A model generated the notes under the pieces. It had not been told where the DNA came from. It saw only the letters and a program-made list of their open reading frames with translations, and did not search any database. The position numbers were made by a program, and so were the translations under genes. Below are positions 1-5,819 of a stretch of 11,856 bases of DNA, one piece after another. The DNA comes from DASZZV01 sp035544835 (GTDB taxonomy: Bacteria > Acidobacteriota > Thermoanaerobaculia > Gp7-AA8), in NCBI GenBank assembly GCA_035544835.1, contig DASZZV010000459.1:1-11856 (forward strand). The letters run 5' to 3'. Position 1 is the first letter of the stretch; each line of letters opens with the position of its first letter.

Positions 1-279
1 AATCGAGGCATCCGGTGGCGGCTTTCGCCCCTGCCGGGGCTCGGTGGAACTTCAAGCAAATGATTGATTCGTGACGTCTTCCAGTGGTTCGCTTCGCTCA
101 CCACTGGCTACCAGCTCCGCGGCCCTCCGGGCCTCACACACCGGGCTCCGCCCGGTGCTCCGGCGCGCGCTGCGTGCCCCTGCGAGTGGAAAGCCATTCT
201 TACTATCTCGTGATCGAAGTCACGGGACTCGGGCCGGCGCTGTGTCATTCTCCCTTCAGAAGTTGAAAGGAAAAACATC
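1..279. other. Gene-free region with clustered GC-rich hairpins
   Basis: I see no supportable gene here; the short open frames are low-complexity readings through palindromes. Hairpins visible are: 27-40 (GCCCC/GGGGC stem), 81-107 (8-bp stem CCAGTGGT/ACCACTGG), 121-133 (GGCCC TCC GGGCC) and 140-156 (7-bp stem ACCGGGC/GCCCGGT, also with a TCC loop). All three plus-strand frames stop by base 74 (TGA at 61, 65 and 72), so the 3' end of an upstream gene could lie in bases 1-74, but nothing identifies it. The hairpin cluster resembles repetitive intergenic sequence, perhaps a terminator or REP-like region. Confidence 0.6.
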
Positions 280-528
280 GTGTCGTTGACCCATTGGTTG
301 CACCGTCAGATCGCCGCTCTCGAAATGCAAATCCTTGAAAGCTCCGTCTTCACGACCGAGCGCCCCTGCTCCGCCGCGGAGCTCATGGAGCTGAAGAGAA
401 TCGTCATCATCCGCTCGTTTCTCCAGCAGGAGCTCTCGCGTCGATCAGAAGGCCACGAAGCGATCGCTGTCGCGACGCTGGCTCGGCAGCCGGAGGGCGT
501 CGTTCCGTACGCTCTCAGTGACCGCTGA
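280..528 (+). CDS. Small hypothetical protein, 82 aa
   Basis: I do not recognise this gene. It starts with GTG at 280, with a GAAAGGA Shine-Dalgarno-like stretch about 9 bases upstream, and ends with TGA at 526-528. Codon third positions are mostly G or C, as in the real genes nearby, which favours true coding. The product has no signal peptide or membrane segment. The first 60 residues look helical and amphipathic, rich in Leu, Glu and Arg, with one Cys at about residue 30 and a Gln-Gln-Glu-Leu-Ser-Arg-Arg stretch, and the tail is less ordered. It converges with the SWIB gene across a 70-bp hairpin-rich gap. It could be a small regulatory or structural protein, but no function can be assigned. 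Confidence 0.55.
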   Translation: MSLTHWLHRQIAALEMQILESSVFTTERPCSAAELMELKRIVIIRSFLQQELSRRSEGHEAIAVATLARQPEGVVPYALSDR

Positions 529-543
529 GTATCCTCTGGCTCC

Positions 544-590
544 CCCTTCGCCAGCGAAGGGCGGGCCGAGGGCCGGAGGGCCCCCGGCCC
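544..590. terminator. Hairpin pair between convergent genes
   Basis: Two strong stem-loops lie between the convergent 82-aa gene and the SWIB gene. The first is an 8-bp stem CCCTTCGC/GCGAAGGG with a CA loop (544-561). The second is a 7-bp stem GGGCCGG/CCGGCCC with a 7-base loop (570-590). Neither is followed by a T-run, so intrinsic termination is not certain. Position suggests a bidirectional transcription barrier, but they may simply be repeat sequence. Confidence 0.4.
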
Positions 591-598
591 GCGGGCTC

Positions 599-895
599 TT
601 ACGTGAGGTGTTTGCTGATGAGGGCGGTCATCTCGAACATCGACACCTGCTTCTTTCCTTTGAAGATCGGAAGAAGCTTGGAGTCGGCGTTGATCATTCG
701 CTTGTTTTCCTTGTCCTGCAGACCGTTGGCCTTGATGTAGTCCCAGACCTTCTTGGTGACTTCGGTTCTCGGCATCGGCGCAGCGCCGACAACAGCTGCG
801 AGCTCAGAGCTTATCTGCACCTCACGTGCGAGTCCCTGGCCCTTTGCTCCTCCCTTCTTGGAAGATGAGGATTTGGATGCTTCAGTCTTTGGCAT
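599..895 (-). CDS. Stand-alone SWIB/MDM2-domain protein, 98 aa
   Basis: The ATG at 895 is preceded by a clear AGGAGA site 6-7 bases upstream. Residues 1-24 form a Lys/Ser/Gly-rich basic tail. Residues 25 to the end match the SWIB (BAF60b/MDM2) fold: a Ser-Ser-Glu-Leu-Ala-Ala-Val-Val-Gly start, the Met-Pro-Arg-Thr-Glu-Val helix, a Val-Trp-Asp-Tyr-Ile-Lys core, the Leu-Gln-Asp-Lys-Glu-Asn-Lys-Arg turn, and a closing Met-Phe-Glu-Met helix. SWIB domains are known from eukaryotic SWI/SNF complexes and MDM2. In bacteria they occur alone or fused to topoisomerase I, notably in Chlamydiae. The basic tail suggests nucleoid or DNA binding, which is inference. Its neighbours give no functional clue. The family call is firm and the role is open. 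Confidence 0.9.
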   Translation of the reverse strand: MPKTEASKSSSSKKGGAKGQGLAREVQISSELAAVVGAAPMPRTEVTKKVWDYIKANGLQDKENKRMINADSKLLPIFKGKKQVSMFEMTALISKHLT

Positions 896-954
896 AAGTC
901 TCTCCTTTGCTGATTTGACGAGCCAAACTACACCGATCCCCCTCGAAAAGCGAA

Positions 955-1398
955 TCAGTTTTGCGGCCCGGGCTGCTGGTGCGTCCAGTCATTGATGATG
1001 ACGTCGAAGTGTTTCACGGTCGGTTCGACCTCGAGAAGGAATTCAGGATCGCGGGGAAGGATGTGCGTTTTCTCGATGTCCTGACCGGCGTAGGCGCGGA
1101 TCGTATCGCGGTCCGGCCAGTACGAAATGACATAGAAATCAGCGACGCCGTTCTCGATTCGCCGGAACATCTGCGCGCCCAGATTACCCGTGATCTGACG
1201 AAGTTTCTTCACTCCCTGGTCATTGAGGTACTGCGTGTATTCGGCCGCCTTCGCCTCGGTAGTTCTCCCGTGCCACATGCGAGCGACTCCGACGCGCGGA
1301 GCAGGCGCCGCGTTGTGAGCCATCGAGGAAGAAGTGCAACGAAGAGAGAAAAGAGAAACGAAAACGAGACTCAGAGACATCAGCATGCGTAATCTCAT
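955..1398 (-). CDS. Exported ABM-like dimeric alpha/beta barrel protein, 147 aa
   Basis: I chose the ATG at 1398 because GGAGG sits 6 bases upstream and a hydrophobic leader follows at once (residues 5-19). The longer open frame reaching 1572 overlaps ykgJ and has no such support. The mature part, from about residue 36, resembles antibiotic biosynthesis monooxygenase-like domains: an initial strand with Trp-His-Gly-Arg-Thr, a central Gln-Met-Phe-Arg-Arg strand, an Asp-Phe-Tyr-Val-Ile-Ser-Tyr-Trp strand, an Ala-Tyr-Ala-Gly-Gln-Asp helix, and a closing His-Phe-Asp-Val-Ile strand. Many relatives are small cytoplasmic stress proteins of unknown substrate, so an exported form is unusual. The leader ends Ser-Leu-Arg-Cys, which is a poor lipobox (Arg before Cys), so a lipoprotein is doubtful; a signal peptide or anchor is more likely. 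Initiation at Met26 would make it cytoplasmic. Confidence 0.7.
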   Translation of the reverse strand: MRLRMLMSLSLVFVSLFSLRCTSSSMAHNAAPAPRVGVARMWHGRTTEAKAAEYTQYLNDQGVKKLRQITGNLGAQMFRRIENGVADFYVISYWPDRDTIRAYAGQDIEKTHILPRDPEFLLEVEPTVKHFDVIINDWTHQQPGPQN

Positions 1399-1455
1399 CG
1401 CAACCTCCGAAGGCAATTTGTAGCACAGGTAGTCGCGCGCCGGTATGCAATCGGA

Positions 1456-1476
1456 GTGGCGACAGGATGTCGCCAC
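1456..1476. repeat. GTGGCGACA hairpin between ykgJ and the ABM-like gene
   Basis: A perfect 9-bp stem, GTGGCGACA/TGTCGCCAC, with a GGA loop lies just beyond the ykgJ stop codon. No T-run follows on the minus strand, so it is not a classical terminator. A near match to the same stem recurs inside the TolA/TonB-like gene at 3339-3359, which suggests a small dispersed palindrome. Confidence 0.6.
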
Positions 1477-1483
1477 CGGAATG

Positions 1484-1786
1484 TTACAACGCGTCGACAA
1501 CCACACTGGCCGGAATCGTGGCGCGCTCCAGCTCGCCGATCCACTGCAGGGCGTACCCCGCGTCCTCGCCACACATCTCGAGGCTGGCGCGAAAGCGAAC
1601 GCACACTGCCGGGCGTTCCGGGAGACCGAAAAGCAGGCAAAGATTGTCCGGCGTCAATTGCGCGCAGCGAACACCCGCCGGCTTCCCGAGAGGCATGCCT
1701 GGGATCGGCGATGAGATCGAAAGGGCGATGCAGCAGGCGCCACAGCCGACTCGGCAGGCAGGATCAGTAGTGGTCAAGTAGGACAT
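1484..1786 (-). CDS. YkgJ-family cysteine-cluster protein, 100 aa
   Basis: Eight cysteines lie at residues 11, 15, 18, 19, 41, 50, 62 and 72. They form the pattern Cys-x3-Cys-x2-Cys-Cys, followed by single Cys residues and an Arg-Pro-x-x-Cys-x-x-Phe motif. This is the signature of the YkgJ/UPF0153 family, which is thought to bind a metal (zinc or an iron-sulfur cluster); the biochemical role is unknown. The length fits small members of the family. I start at the ATG at 1786. An in-frame ATG at 1840 would add 18 residues encoded by the heptamer repeat, which are probably spurious. The ribosome site before 1786 is weak (GGATAGG directly adjacent), so the start is less sure than the family. It may be co-transcribed with the ABM-like gene 85 bp downstream. 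Confidence 0.8.
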   Translation of the reverse strand: MSYLTTTDPACRVGCGACCIALSISSPIPGMPLGKPAGVRCAQLTPDNLCLLFGLPERPAVCVRFRASLEMCGEDAGYALQWIGELERATIPASVVVDAL

Positions 1787-1796
1787 CCTATCCAAG

Positions 1797-1893
1797 AATT
1801 TCGGATTTCGGATTTCGGATTTCGAATTTGAAAGAAGCAATTCATAGGTCTGGTTCTTTTAAATTCGAAATCCGAAATCCGAAATTCGAAATC
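1797..1893. repeat. Heptamer-built inverted repeat (GATTTCG type)
   Basis: Two 40-bp arms (1797-1836 and 1854-1893) are inverted copies matching at 37 of 40 positions, with a 17-bp loop between. Each arm contains four tandem copies of a seven-base unit, GATTTCG or AATTTCG, then an AATTT-AAAGAA end. The element takes up most of the 133-bp gap between the divergent ykgJ (start 1786) and tolQ (start 1920), leaving only 10 and 26 bp outside it. A six-T run at 1900-1905 follows on the plus strand, so the hairpin might also terminate or attenuate transcription toward tolQ. Confidence 0.9.
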
Positions 1894-1919
1894 CCCCGGT
1901 TTTTTGTTAAGGTAGGTCC

Positions 1920-2579
1920 GTGCAGCTTCTGGATGCGTTTCAACACGCTGGGTGGGTGGGAAAGCTCGTACTTCTGATCCTCCTCCTGTTCTCCTTTTCC
2001 TCCTGGGCGACGATTGTCGTCGTCTCCACTCGACTCCGCCGCGCTGCGGGGCACTCGCGCCGTTTTCTGGACGTCTTCCGGAAGAGTCGGAAGCTCTCCG
2101 AGGTTCAGGCCGCCAGTGAAGGGCTGAAGATGTCGGCACTGGTCGGCTTGTTCCGCGCCGGTTATGCTGAGATCGAGACGCAGGTGACGCAACAGACTCC
2201 ACCTGGCCCCAGGATTCGATCCTTCGAGTCGGTCGAGCGGGCCCTGCAGCGCGCGATCCGGGTGGAGTCTTCGCGACTTGGACGCAGTATCGGATTTCTG
2301 GCCACCACCGCTTCCGCCTCGCCATTCATCGGCCTGTTCGGTACGGTTTGGGGGATCATGAATTCCTTCGCCATGATCGGTGCCACCGGCAGTACCTCCA
2401 TCGTCACCGTGGCACCTGGCATCAGCGAAGCCCTGATCAATACCGCAGCGGGCCTCTTCGCTGCCGTCCCGGCCCTGCTCGCCTACAACTATTTCAGCCA
2501 GCGCCTCCGGCAGGCGCGGGGTGAGATGGAGGAATTCGGCCTGGAGTTTCTGAATCTGACAGAACGCAATTTCAGATAG
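1920..2579 (+). CDS. tolQ: TolQ, proton-channel subunit of Tol-Pal
   Basis: This is an inner-membrane MotA/TolQ/ExbB-family protein of 219 aa, close to the usual size of about 230. Three membrane segments are visible: residues 13-36, about 124-150 and about 165-191. Two conserved threonines line the proposed proton path, Thr142 in Gly-Leu-Phe-Gly-Thr-Val-Trp-Gly and Thr175 in Ile-Asn-Thr-Ala-Ala-Gly. With TolR it forms a motor driven by proton flow that energises the TolA-type transducer during outer-membrane constriction. The start is GTG at 1920 with an AAGGTAGG site just upstream. ExbB is the alternative, but the tolB-pal-cpoB context makes TolQ clear. Both flanks carry heptamer hairpins, and the 141-bp gap to tolR is wide for this gene pair. 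Confidence 0.95.
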   Translation: MQLLDAFQHAGWVGKLVLLILLLFSFSSWATIVVVSTRLRRAAGHSRRFLDVFRKSRKLSEVQAASEGLKMSALVGLFRAGYAEIETQVTQQTPPGPRIRSFESVERALQRAIRVESSRLGRSIGFLATTASASPFIGLFGTVWGIMNSFAMIGATGSTSIVTVAPGISEALINTAAGLFAAVPALLAYNYFSQRLRQARGEMEEFGLEFLNLTERNFR

Positions 2580-2582
2580 GGC

Positions 2583-2667
2583 GAATTGAGAATTGAGAAT
2601 TGAGAAATAAAACCTTTACAGCGTTTCGGCCTCTATTTCTCAATTCTCAATTCTCAATTTTCAATTC
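2583..2667. repeat. Heptamer-built inverted repeat (GAATTGA type)
   Basis: The left arm (2583-2609) is three tandem GAATTGA heptamers followed by GAAATA. The right arm (2634-2660) is its reverse complement at 26 of 27 positions, and one more degenerate heptamer continues to 2667. The loop is 24 bp. The architecture matches the 1797-1893 element, but the heptamer sequence is different. It lies inside the operon between tolQ and tolR and would form a long stem in the mRNA. Confidence 0.9.
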
Positions 2668-2720
2668 CGCCGCGGCGGCGGTCGGTAACGATTCACCAAG
2701 GAAAGGCGTCTAACCCTTCG

Positions 2721-3161
2721 ATGGCTTTCAAGCTCGACTCCGACGATGAGTACGGAACGATGGCCGACATCAATGTCACACCGCTGGTCGATGTCATGCT
2801 CGTCCTGCTGATCATTTTCATGGTCACCGCTCCCCTGCTTATGCAAGGGCTCGAGGTGGAACTGCCGACAGCAGAGGGAAAGAGTCTGGAGAGCGCTACC
2901 AACAATCCGTCCAAGGTAACGGTCACCCGCGCCGGGGACGTCTTCGTTGATGGGGCCAATGCCGGAAGGACCAATCTCGAGCTCACGCTCGGGCCGATGC
3001 TTCGCACGCGGCGAATCAAGCGGGCACTCCTCGAAGCCGATCAGCGGGTGCCCTATGGCCGGGTAGTTCAGGTCATCGATGTGATGAATCGCGCCGGGGT
3101 GGAACAGTTGGGAATGATCACGAGACCTGAAGAGGGAGGCAATGCGGGACGCCGTCGCTGA
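2721..3161 (+). CDS. tolR: TolR, ExbD-family stator subunit
   Basis: This is a 146-aa single-span inner-membrane protein. The membrane helix (about residues 22-43) follows an Asp-Ile-Asn-Val-Thr-Pro-Leu-Val-Asp motif. Asp24 is the conserved protonatable residue that works with the TolQ threonines. The periplasmic domain (about 45-140) has the ExbD/TolR fold, including Val-Pro-Tyr-Gly-Arg-Val-Val-Gln-Val-Ile-Asp-Val near 110-121. The ribosome site is weak and distant (GGAAAGG about 14 bases upstream), so the start is likely but not certain. The last 20 bases overlap the next gene, suggesting translational coupling with the TolA/TonB-like protein. The Arg-rich C-terminal end is unusual but minor. 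Confidence 0.94.
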   Translation: MAFKLDSDDEYGTMADINVTPLVDVMLVLLIIFMVTAPLLMQGLEVELPTAEGKSLESATNNPSKVTVTRAGDVFVDGANAGRTNLELTLGPMLRTRRIKRALLEADQRVPYGRVVQVIDVMNRAGVEQLGMITRPEEGGNAGRRR

Positions 3162-3906
3162 CATTCTGCTGGAGCGCGCGGGAGTCGATGGCAGCAGATC
3201 GGCAGCCATTGCGCTTTCGGTTGCGCTGCATGTGAGCATAGCGCTCCTGGCAGTGCTTTCGGCCCGTTCGGCGGATCCTTCGCCGCGCCACGTCATGAAC
3301 CTTCGCCTCAGCGCCGTGCCCCGCGGAGCAAGATCACCGTCGCCACCGGGGGTGGCGACACCTCGTCGCTTCCCCGCACCGACTGTGTCAAAGGCTATCC
3401 CGAAACCTCAGGCCGCTCCGGTCGTAGCTCCGCCTGAGGCTGCGGCGGTCAGGACGGAAGTACATCAGAAGAGTCTCTTTGGCAAAGCAACGCGGCCAGT
3501 AACGCCGAGGGTAGCTCCGGTGGAAGCAAGCCCGGGAGGGACGGCGGCTCCGACCGTATCGGAAACAGAGCCGGTGACGATTGGCGCGGCCCTACCGGCC
3601 ATTGGAAGCGCCGGGGTGACCGCGGTGGATGGCGGTGATTTTCCCTTCGACACCTACCTGAGCCGGATGGTGAGCCTGGTCGGCACACACTGGTTCCGGC
3701 CACAGACCAGGGGCGATGCGCTCGTGGTCGTGAACTTCGTCATCGATCGCGACGGAAACATCCGCGACGCGCGCATCGAAAAATCAAGCGGAAGCTCTCT
3801 CTTCGATCGGGCCGCACTTCGGTCGGTCGTCGAGGCATCCCCGCTGCCGCCTCTGCCGTTCGCTTTCCAGGGAACGTTCCTGGGAGTTCATCTGACCTTT
3901 CACTGA
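3142..3906 (+). CDS. TolA/TonB-like energy transducer, 254 aa
   Basis: An ATG at 3142 with GGGAGG just upstream opens a protein with a short cytoplasmic head, one membrane helix (about residues 21-41), a long Pro/Ala/Val-rich periplasmic linker (about 45-160), and a TonB C-terminal domain (about 165-254). The domain includes Phe-Asp-Thr-Tyr-Leu-Ser-Arg, Thr-His-Trp-Phe-Arg-Pro, the Val-Val-Asn-Phe-Val-Ile-Asp-Arg-Asp-Gly-Asn-Ile strand pair and Ser-Ser-Gly-Ser-Ser-Leu-Phe-Asp-Arg-Ala-Ala. By position it fills the TolA slot, passing TolQR motor force to TolB/Pal. The C-terminus is TonB-type rather than enterobacterial TolA-type, and the linker is proline-rich rather than the long alanine-rich helix of E. 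coli TolA. It overlaps tolR by 20 bp and lies 5 bp before tolB. Confidence 0.88.
   Translation: MRDAVADILLERAGVDGSRSAAIALSVALHVSIALLAVLSARSADPSPRHVMNLRLSAVPRGARSPSPPGVATPRRFPAPTVSKAIPKPQAAPVVAPPEAAAVRTEVHQKSLFGKATRPVTPRVAPVEASPGGTAAPTVSETEPVTIGAALPAIGSAGVTAVDGGDFPFDTYLSRMVSLVGTHWFRPQTRGDALVVVNFVIDRDGNIRDARIEKSSGSSLFDRAALRSVVEASPLPPLPFAFQGTFLGVHLTFH
3339..3359. repeat. Hairpin within the TolA/TonB-like linker
   Basis: A 9-bp perfect stem, GTCGCCACC/GGTGGCGAC, with a GGG loop lies in the coding sequence for the proline-rich linker, reading roughly Ser-Pro-Pro-Gly-Val-Ala-Thr. It shares the GTGGCGACA core with the intergenic palindrome at 1456-1476. It may be a small repeat tolerated in frame in a low-constraint linker, or a chance palindrome in GC-rich sequence. 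Confidence 0.45.
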
Positions 3907-3911
3907 GAGCC

Positions 3912-5186
3912 ATGAAACGACTAGCCCTATACCTCGCCATTCTTCCTCTGCTGCTGGCACCCGTTGCCGCTGCACAGCAACAGGTCGGCATCGACATCTA
4001 CAAGAACCAATCAGCGGCCGCGGTAAAGCTGGCCGTTCCCTTTCCCAGACTTGGATCTGAGGTCACGCCCCAGGCGCTTCAGGATCCCTTTTACGCTCCA
4101 CTCCTCCGTGACCTCGCCTTCTCCGACGTTTTCGCGCTGGTCGCACTTCCGCCGAACGTTGCCGCCACGACCGTCGTCGCGCGACGGGCCGGTGCGCAGG
4201 GCCTGCTCAATCTCTCTGCCTCGCTGGAGAGCGGGCAGTACATCATCGAAGCGCGCCTGTACGACGTGGCCAGCAACTCCCTGCAGATGGGACGCCGGTA
4301 TCGCGGCTCACCGGCGGCGCTCACCCGACTGGCACACACCATCGCCAATGACCTGGTGCAGTACTTCAACGGGAAGCCGGGACTGTTTCTGAGTCAGATC
4401 GCCTTCATCTCCACTCGCGAGGGGGGACACAAAGAGATCTACCTCATGGACTACGACGGGTCGAATGTCCGTCGCATCAGTTTCCACAACACCATCACCC
4501 TGTCGCCACACTGGTCGCCCGACGACGAGCGTATCGTCTACACGTCCTTCGTGCGCGGCACCAGCGACCTCTATCTGGTCAGTCGACACGGTGGAGGAAG
4601 GGTTCGTCTCGAGACCGGCGTCTCGCTGAATATCGCCCCGTCATTTTCGCCGGATGGTAAAGACATCGCCTTTGTGGGATCGGTCGCCGGGAACCCGGAC
4701 ATCTACCTGATCGGCGCCGACGGACGGAACTTGCGTCGCCTCACCAGCGCCAACACCATTGAATCGACACCGTCATGGAGCCCGACCGGGCGGCAGATTG
4801 CCTTCACGTCGTCGCGAAGCGGAACGCCACAGATTTTCGTCATGGATGCCGAAGGAACGAACGTTCGGAGAGTCTCCTTCGAAGGGGAATGGAACGATGA
4901 CCCGGTCTTCTCCCCGGCCGGAGACCTCCTCGCCTACACCTCACGTGTAAACGGACGATTTCAGATCCGGGTGCTGAATCTAGCGACTCAGGAGAGCTCG
5001 GTCATCGCCGGGGACGGCTCCAACGAGCAGCCCTCCTGGTCTCCCGACGGGAAATACATCGTCTTCATGTCCAACCGCACCGGCAGCTGGCACATTTACC
5101 GTATTGCAGTTGATGGAACAGCCCTCACACGTCTTACTTCAGTAGGTGAAAATACCGCCCCGGAATGGTCCAGGCGATTCGAATGA
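3912..5186 (+). CDS. tolB: TolB, periplasmic beta-propeller protein
   Basis: This 424-aa protein, the usual TolB size, begins with a clear signal peptide (residues 1-21, ending Ala-Ala-Ala before Gln-Gln). An N-terminal TolB domain (about 24-160) is followed by a WD40-like PD40 beta-propeller. Ser-Pro-Asp/Ala/Thr-Gly type blade motifs are visible near residues 202, 246, 290, 334 and 377, with a last partial one (Pro-Glu-Trp-Ser) near 417. TolB sits in the periplasm, binds Pal and the transducer, and helps position Pal during cell constriction. The ATG follows the previous stop by 5 bp with GAGAG upstream, so it is operon-coupled. The stop lies 39 bp before pal. Confidence 0.96.
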   Translation: MKRLALYLAILPLLLAPVAAAQQQVGIDIYKNQSAAAVKLAVPFPRLGSEVTPQALQDPFYAPLLRDLAFSDVFALVALPPNVAATTVVARRAGAQGLLNLSASLESGQYIIEARLYDVASNSLQMGRRYRGSPAALTRLAHTIANDLVQYFNGKPGLFLSQIAFISTREGGHKEIYLMDYDGSNVRRISFHNTITLSPHWSPDDERIVYTSFVRGTSDLYLVSRHGGGRVRLETGVSLNIAPSFSPDGKDIAFVGSVAGNPDIYLIGADGRNLRRLTSANTIESTPSWSPTGRQIAFTSSRSGTPQIFVMDAEGTNVRRVSFEGEWNDDPVFSPAGDLLAYTSRVNGRFQIRVLNLATQESSVIAGDGSNEQPSWSPDGKYIVFMSNRTGSWHIYRIAVDGTALTRLTSVGENTAPEWSRRFE

Positions 5187-5196
5187 GGCGCTCTGT

Positions 5197-5202
5197 TATG
5201 AT
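5197..5202 (+). promoter_or_regulatory. Possible -10 box upstream of pal
   Basis: TATGAT in the 39-bp tolB-pal gap differs from the sigma-70 -10 consensus by one base. No convincing -35 box lies 16-18 bp upstream, so this is only a hint of an internal promoter giving extra Pal and CpoB. Confidence 0.25.
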
Positions 5203-5225
5203 GCGCCCGTTTTCAGGAGCTAGAA

Positions 5226-5816
5226 ATGAAAAAAGTCAATTTGATGCTAGCAGTTACGTCGATTGTTCTAATGATGGCGGCCGCTGGTTGCCGGACGAAG
5301 CCAAAGAAGACGGTAAACGCCCCGACGCCGCCTGAAACGGGCCTGTCGGCGCCCCCCATTACGGCCGTCGAGAACCCTCCCGACTTCGTGAAGGAACCGG
5401 GCGCCTCGACCACTCCGGTAGTGACGCGCGAAGAGCTCACAGAAAACATCGACGAGCTCAATCGGACCGCCGCCGGGAAAGGCTGGATACAGGACGCCTT
5501 CTTCGATTACGACGCCGCGCAACTCTCGCCGCAGGCTCAGGAAGCGCTTTCGACGTCTGCGAACTGGCTCAAGGCTCATCCCGAATATCGGCTGCTGATC
5601 GAAGGTCACTGCGACGAGCGCGGCACTGAGCAGTACAACCTGGCCCTCGGCGATCGCCGATCCAATCAGGCCAAAGAGTACCTCTCCACTCTCGGCGTCG
5701 ACGCTTCGCGCATGAAGACGGTGAGCTACGGCGAAGAGCGCCCCTTCGCCCAGGGCACGACCGAGGATGCCTTCAGACAGAATCGTCGCGCTCATCTCGT
5801 GATTACAGGAAAGTAA
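5226..5816 (+). CDS. pal: Pal, peptidoglycan-associated lipoprotein
   Basis: This is a 196-aa outer-membrane lipoprotein with an AGGAG site 7 bases before ATG. The signal peptide ends in a lipobox, Ala-Ala-Gly-Cys, making Cys22 the lipidated residue. A proline-rich tether (about 23-85) leads to an OmpA-type domain (about 88-196). The peptidoglycan (diaminopimelate) binding signature Gly-His-Cys-Asp-Glu-Arg-Gly-Thr-Glu runs from 127, with Asp130 and Arg145 as the expected ligand pair, the latter in Leu-Gly-Asp-Arg-Arg. Pal anchors the outer membrane to the cell wall and interacts with TolB. It lies between tolB and cpoB with a 3-bp gap to cpoB. Confidence 0.97.
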   Translation: MKKVNLMLAVTSIVLMMAAAGCRTKPKKTVNAPTPPETGLSAPPITAVENPPDFVKEPGASTTPVVTREELTENIDELNRTAAGKGWIQDAFFDYDAAQLSPQAQEALSTSANWLKAHPEYRLLIEGHCDERGTEQYNLALGDRRSNQAKEYLSTLGVDASRMKTVSYGEERPFAQGTTEDAFRQNRRAHLVITGK

Positions 5817-5819
5817 GCC

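Noticed and set aside
1..74. 3' end of an upstream gene
   Set aside because: All three plus frames close by base 74, but no recognisable C-terminus or ribosome-linked context decides which, if any, is real.
71..289. Open frames over the hairpin cluster at the left end
   Set aside because: The translation is low-complexity Ser/Arg/Pro reading of palindromes, with no ribosome site and overlap with the better-supported gene at 280.
1399..1572. N-terminal extension of the ABM-like gene
   Set aside because: It overlaps ykgJ in another frame, while a ribosome site and leader peptide support the start at 1398.
1774..2325. 183-codon minus-strand frame opposite tolQ
   Set aside because: It is antisense to tolQ and runs through the heptamer repeat, with Arg-rich composition and no family features.
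1797..2667. Transposon with heptamer ends carrying tolQ
   Set aside because: The two elements have different heptamers and each is a self-contained palindrome, so they are not matching terminal repeats of one unit.
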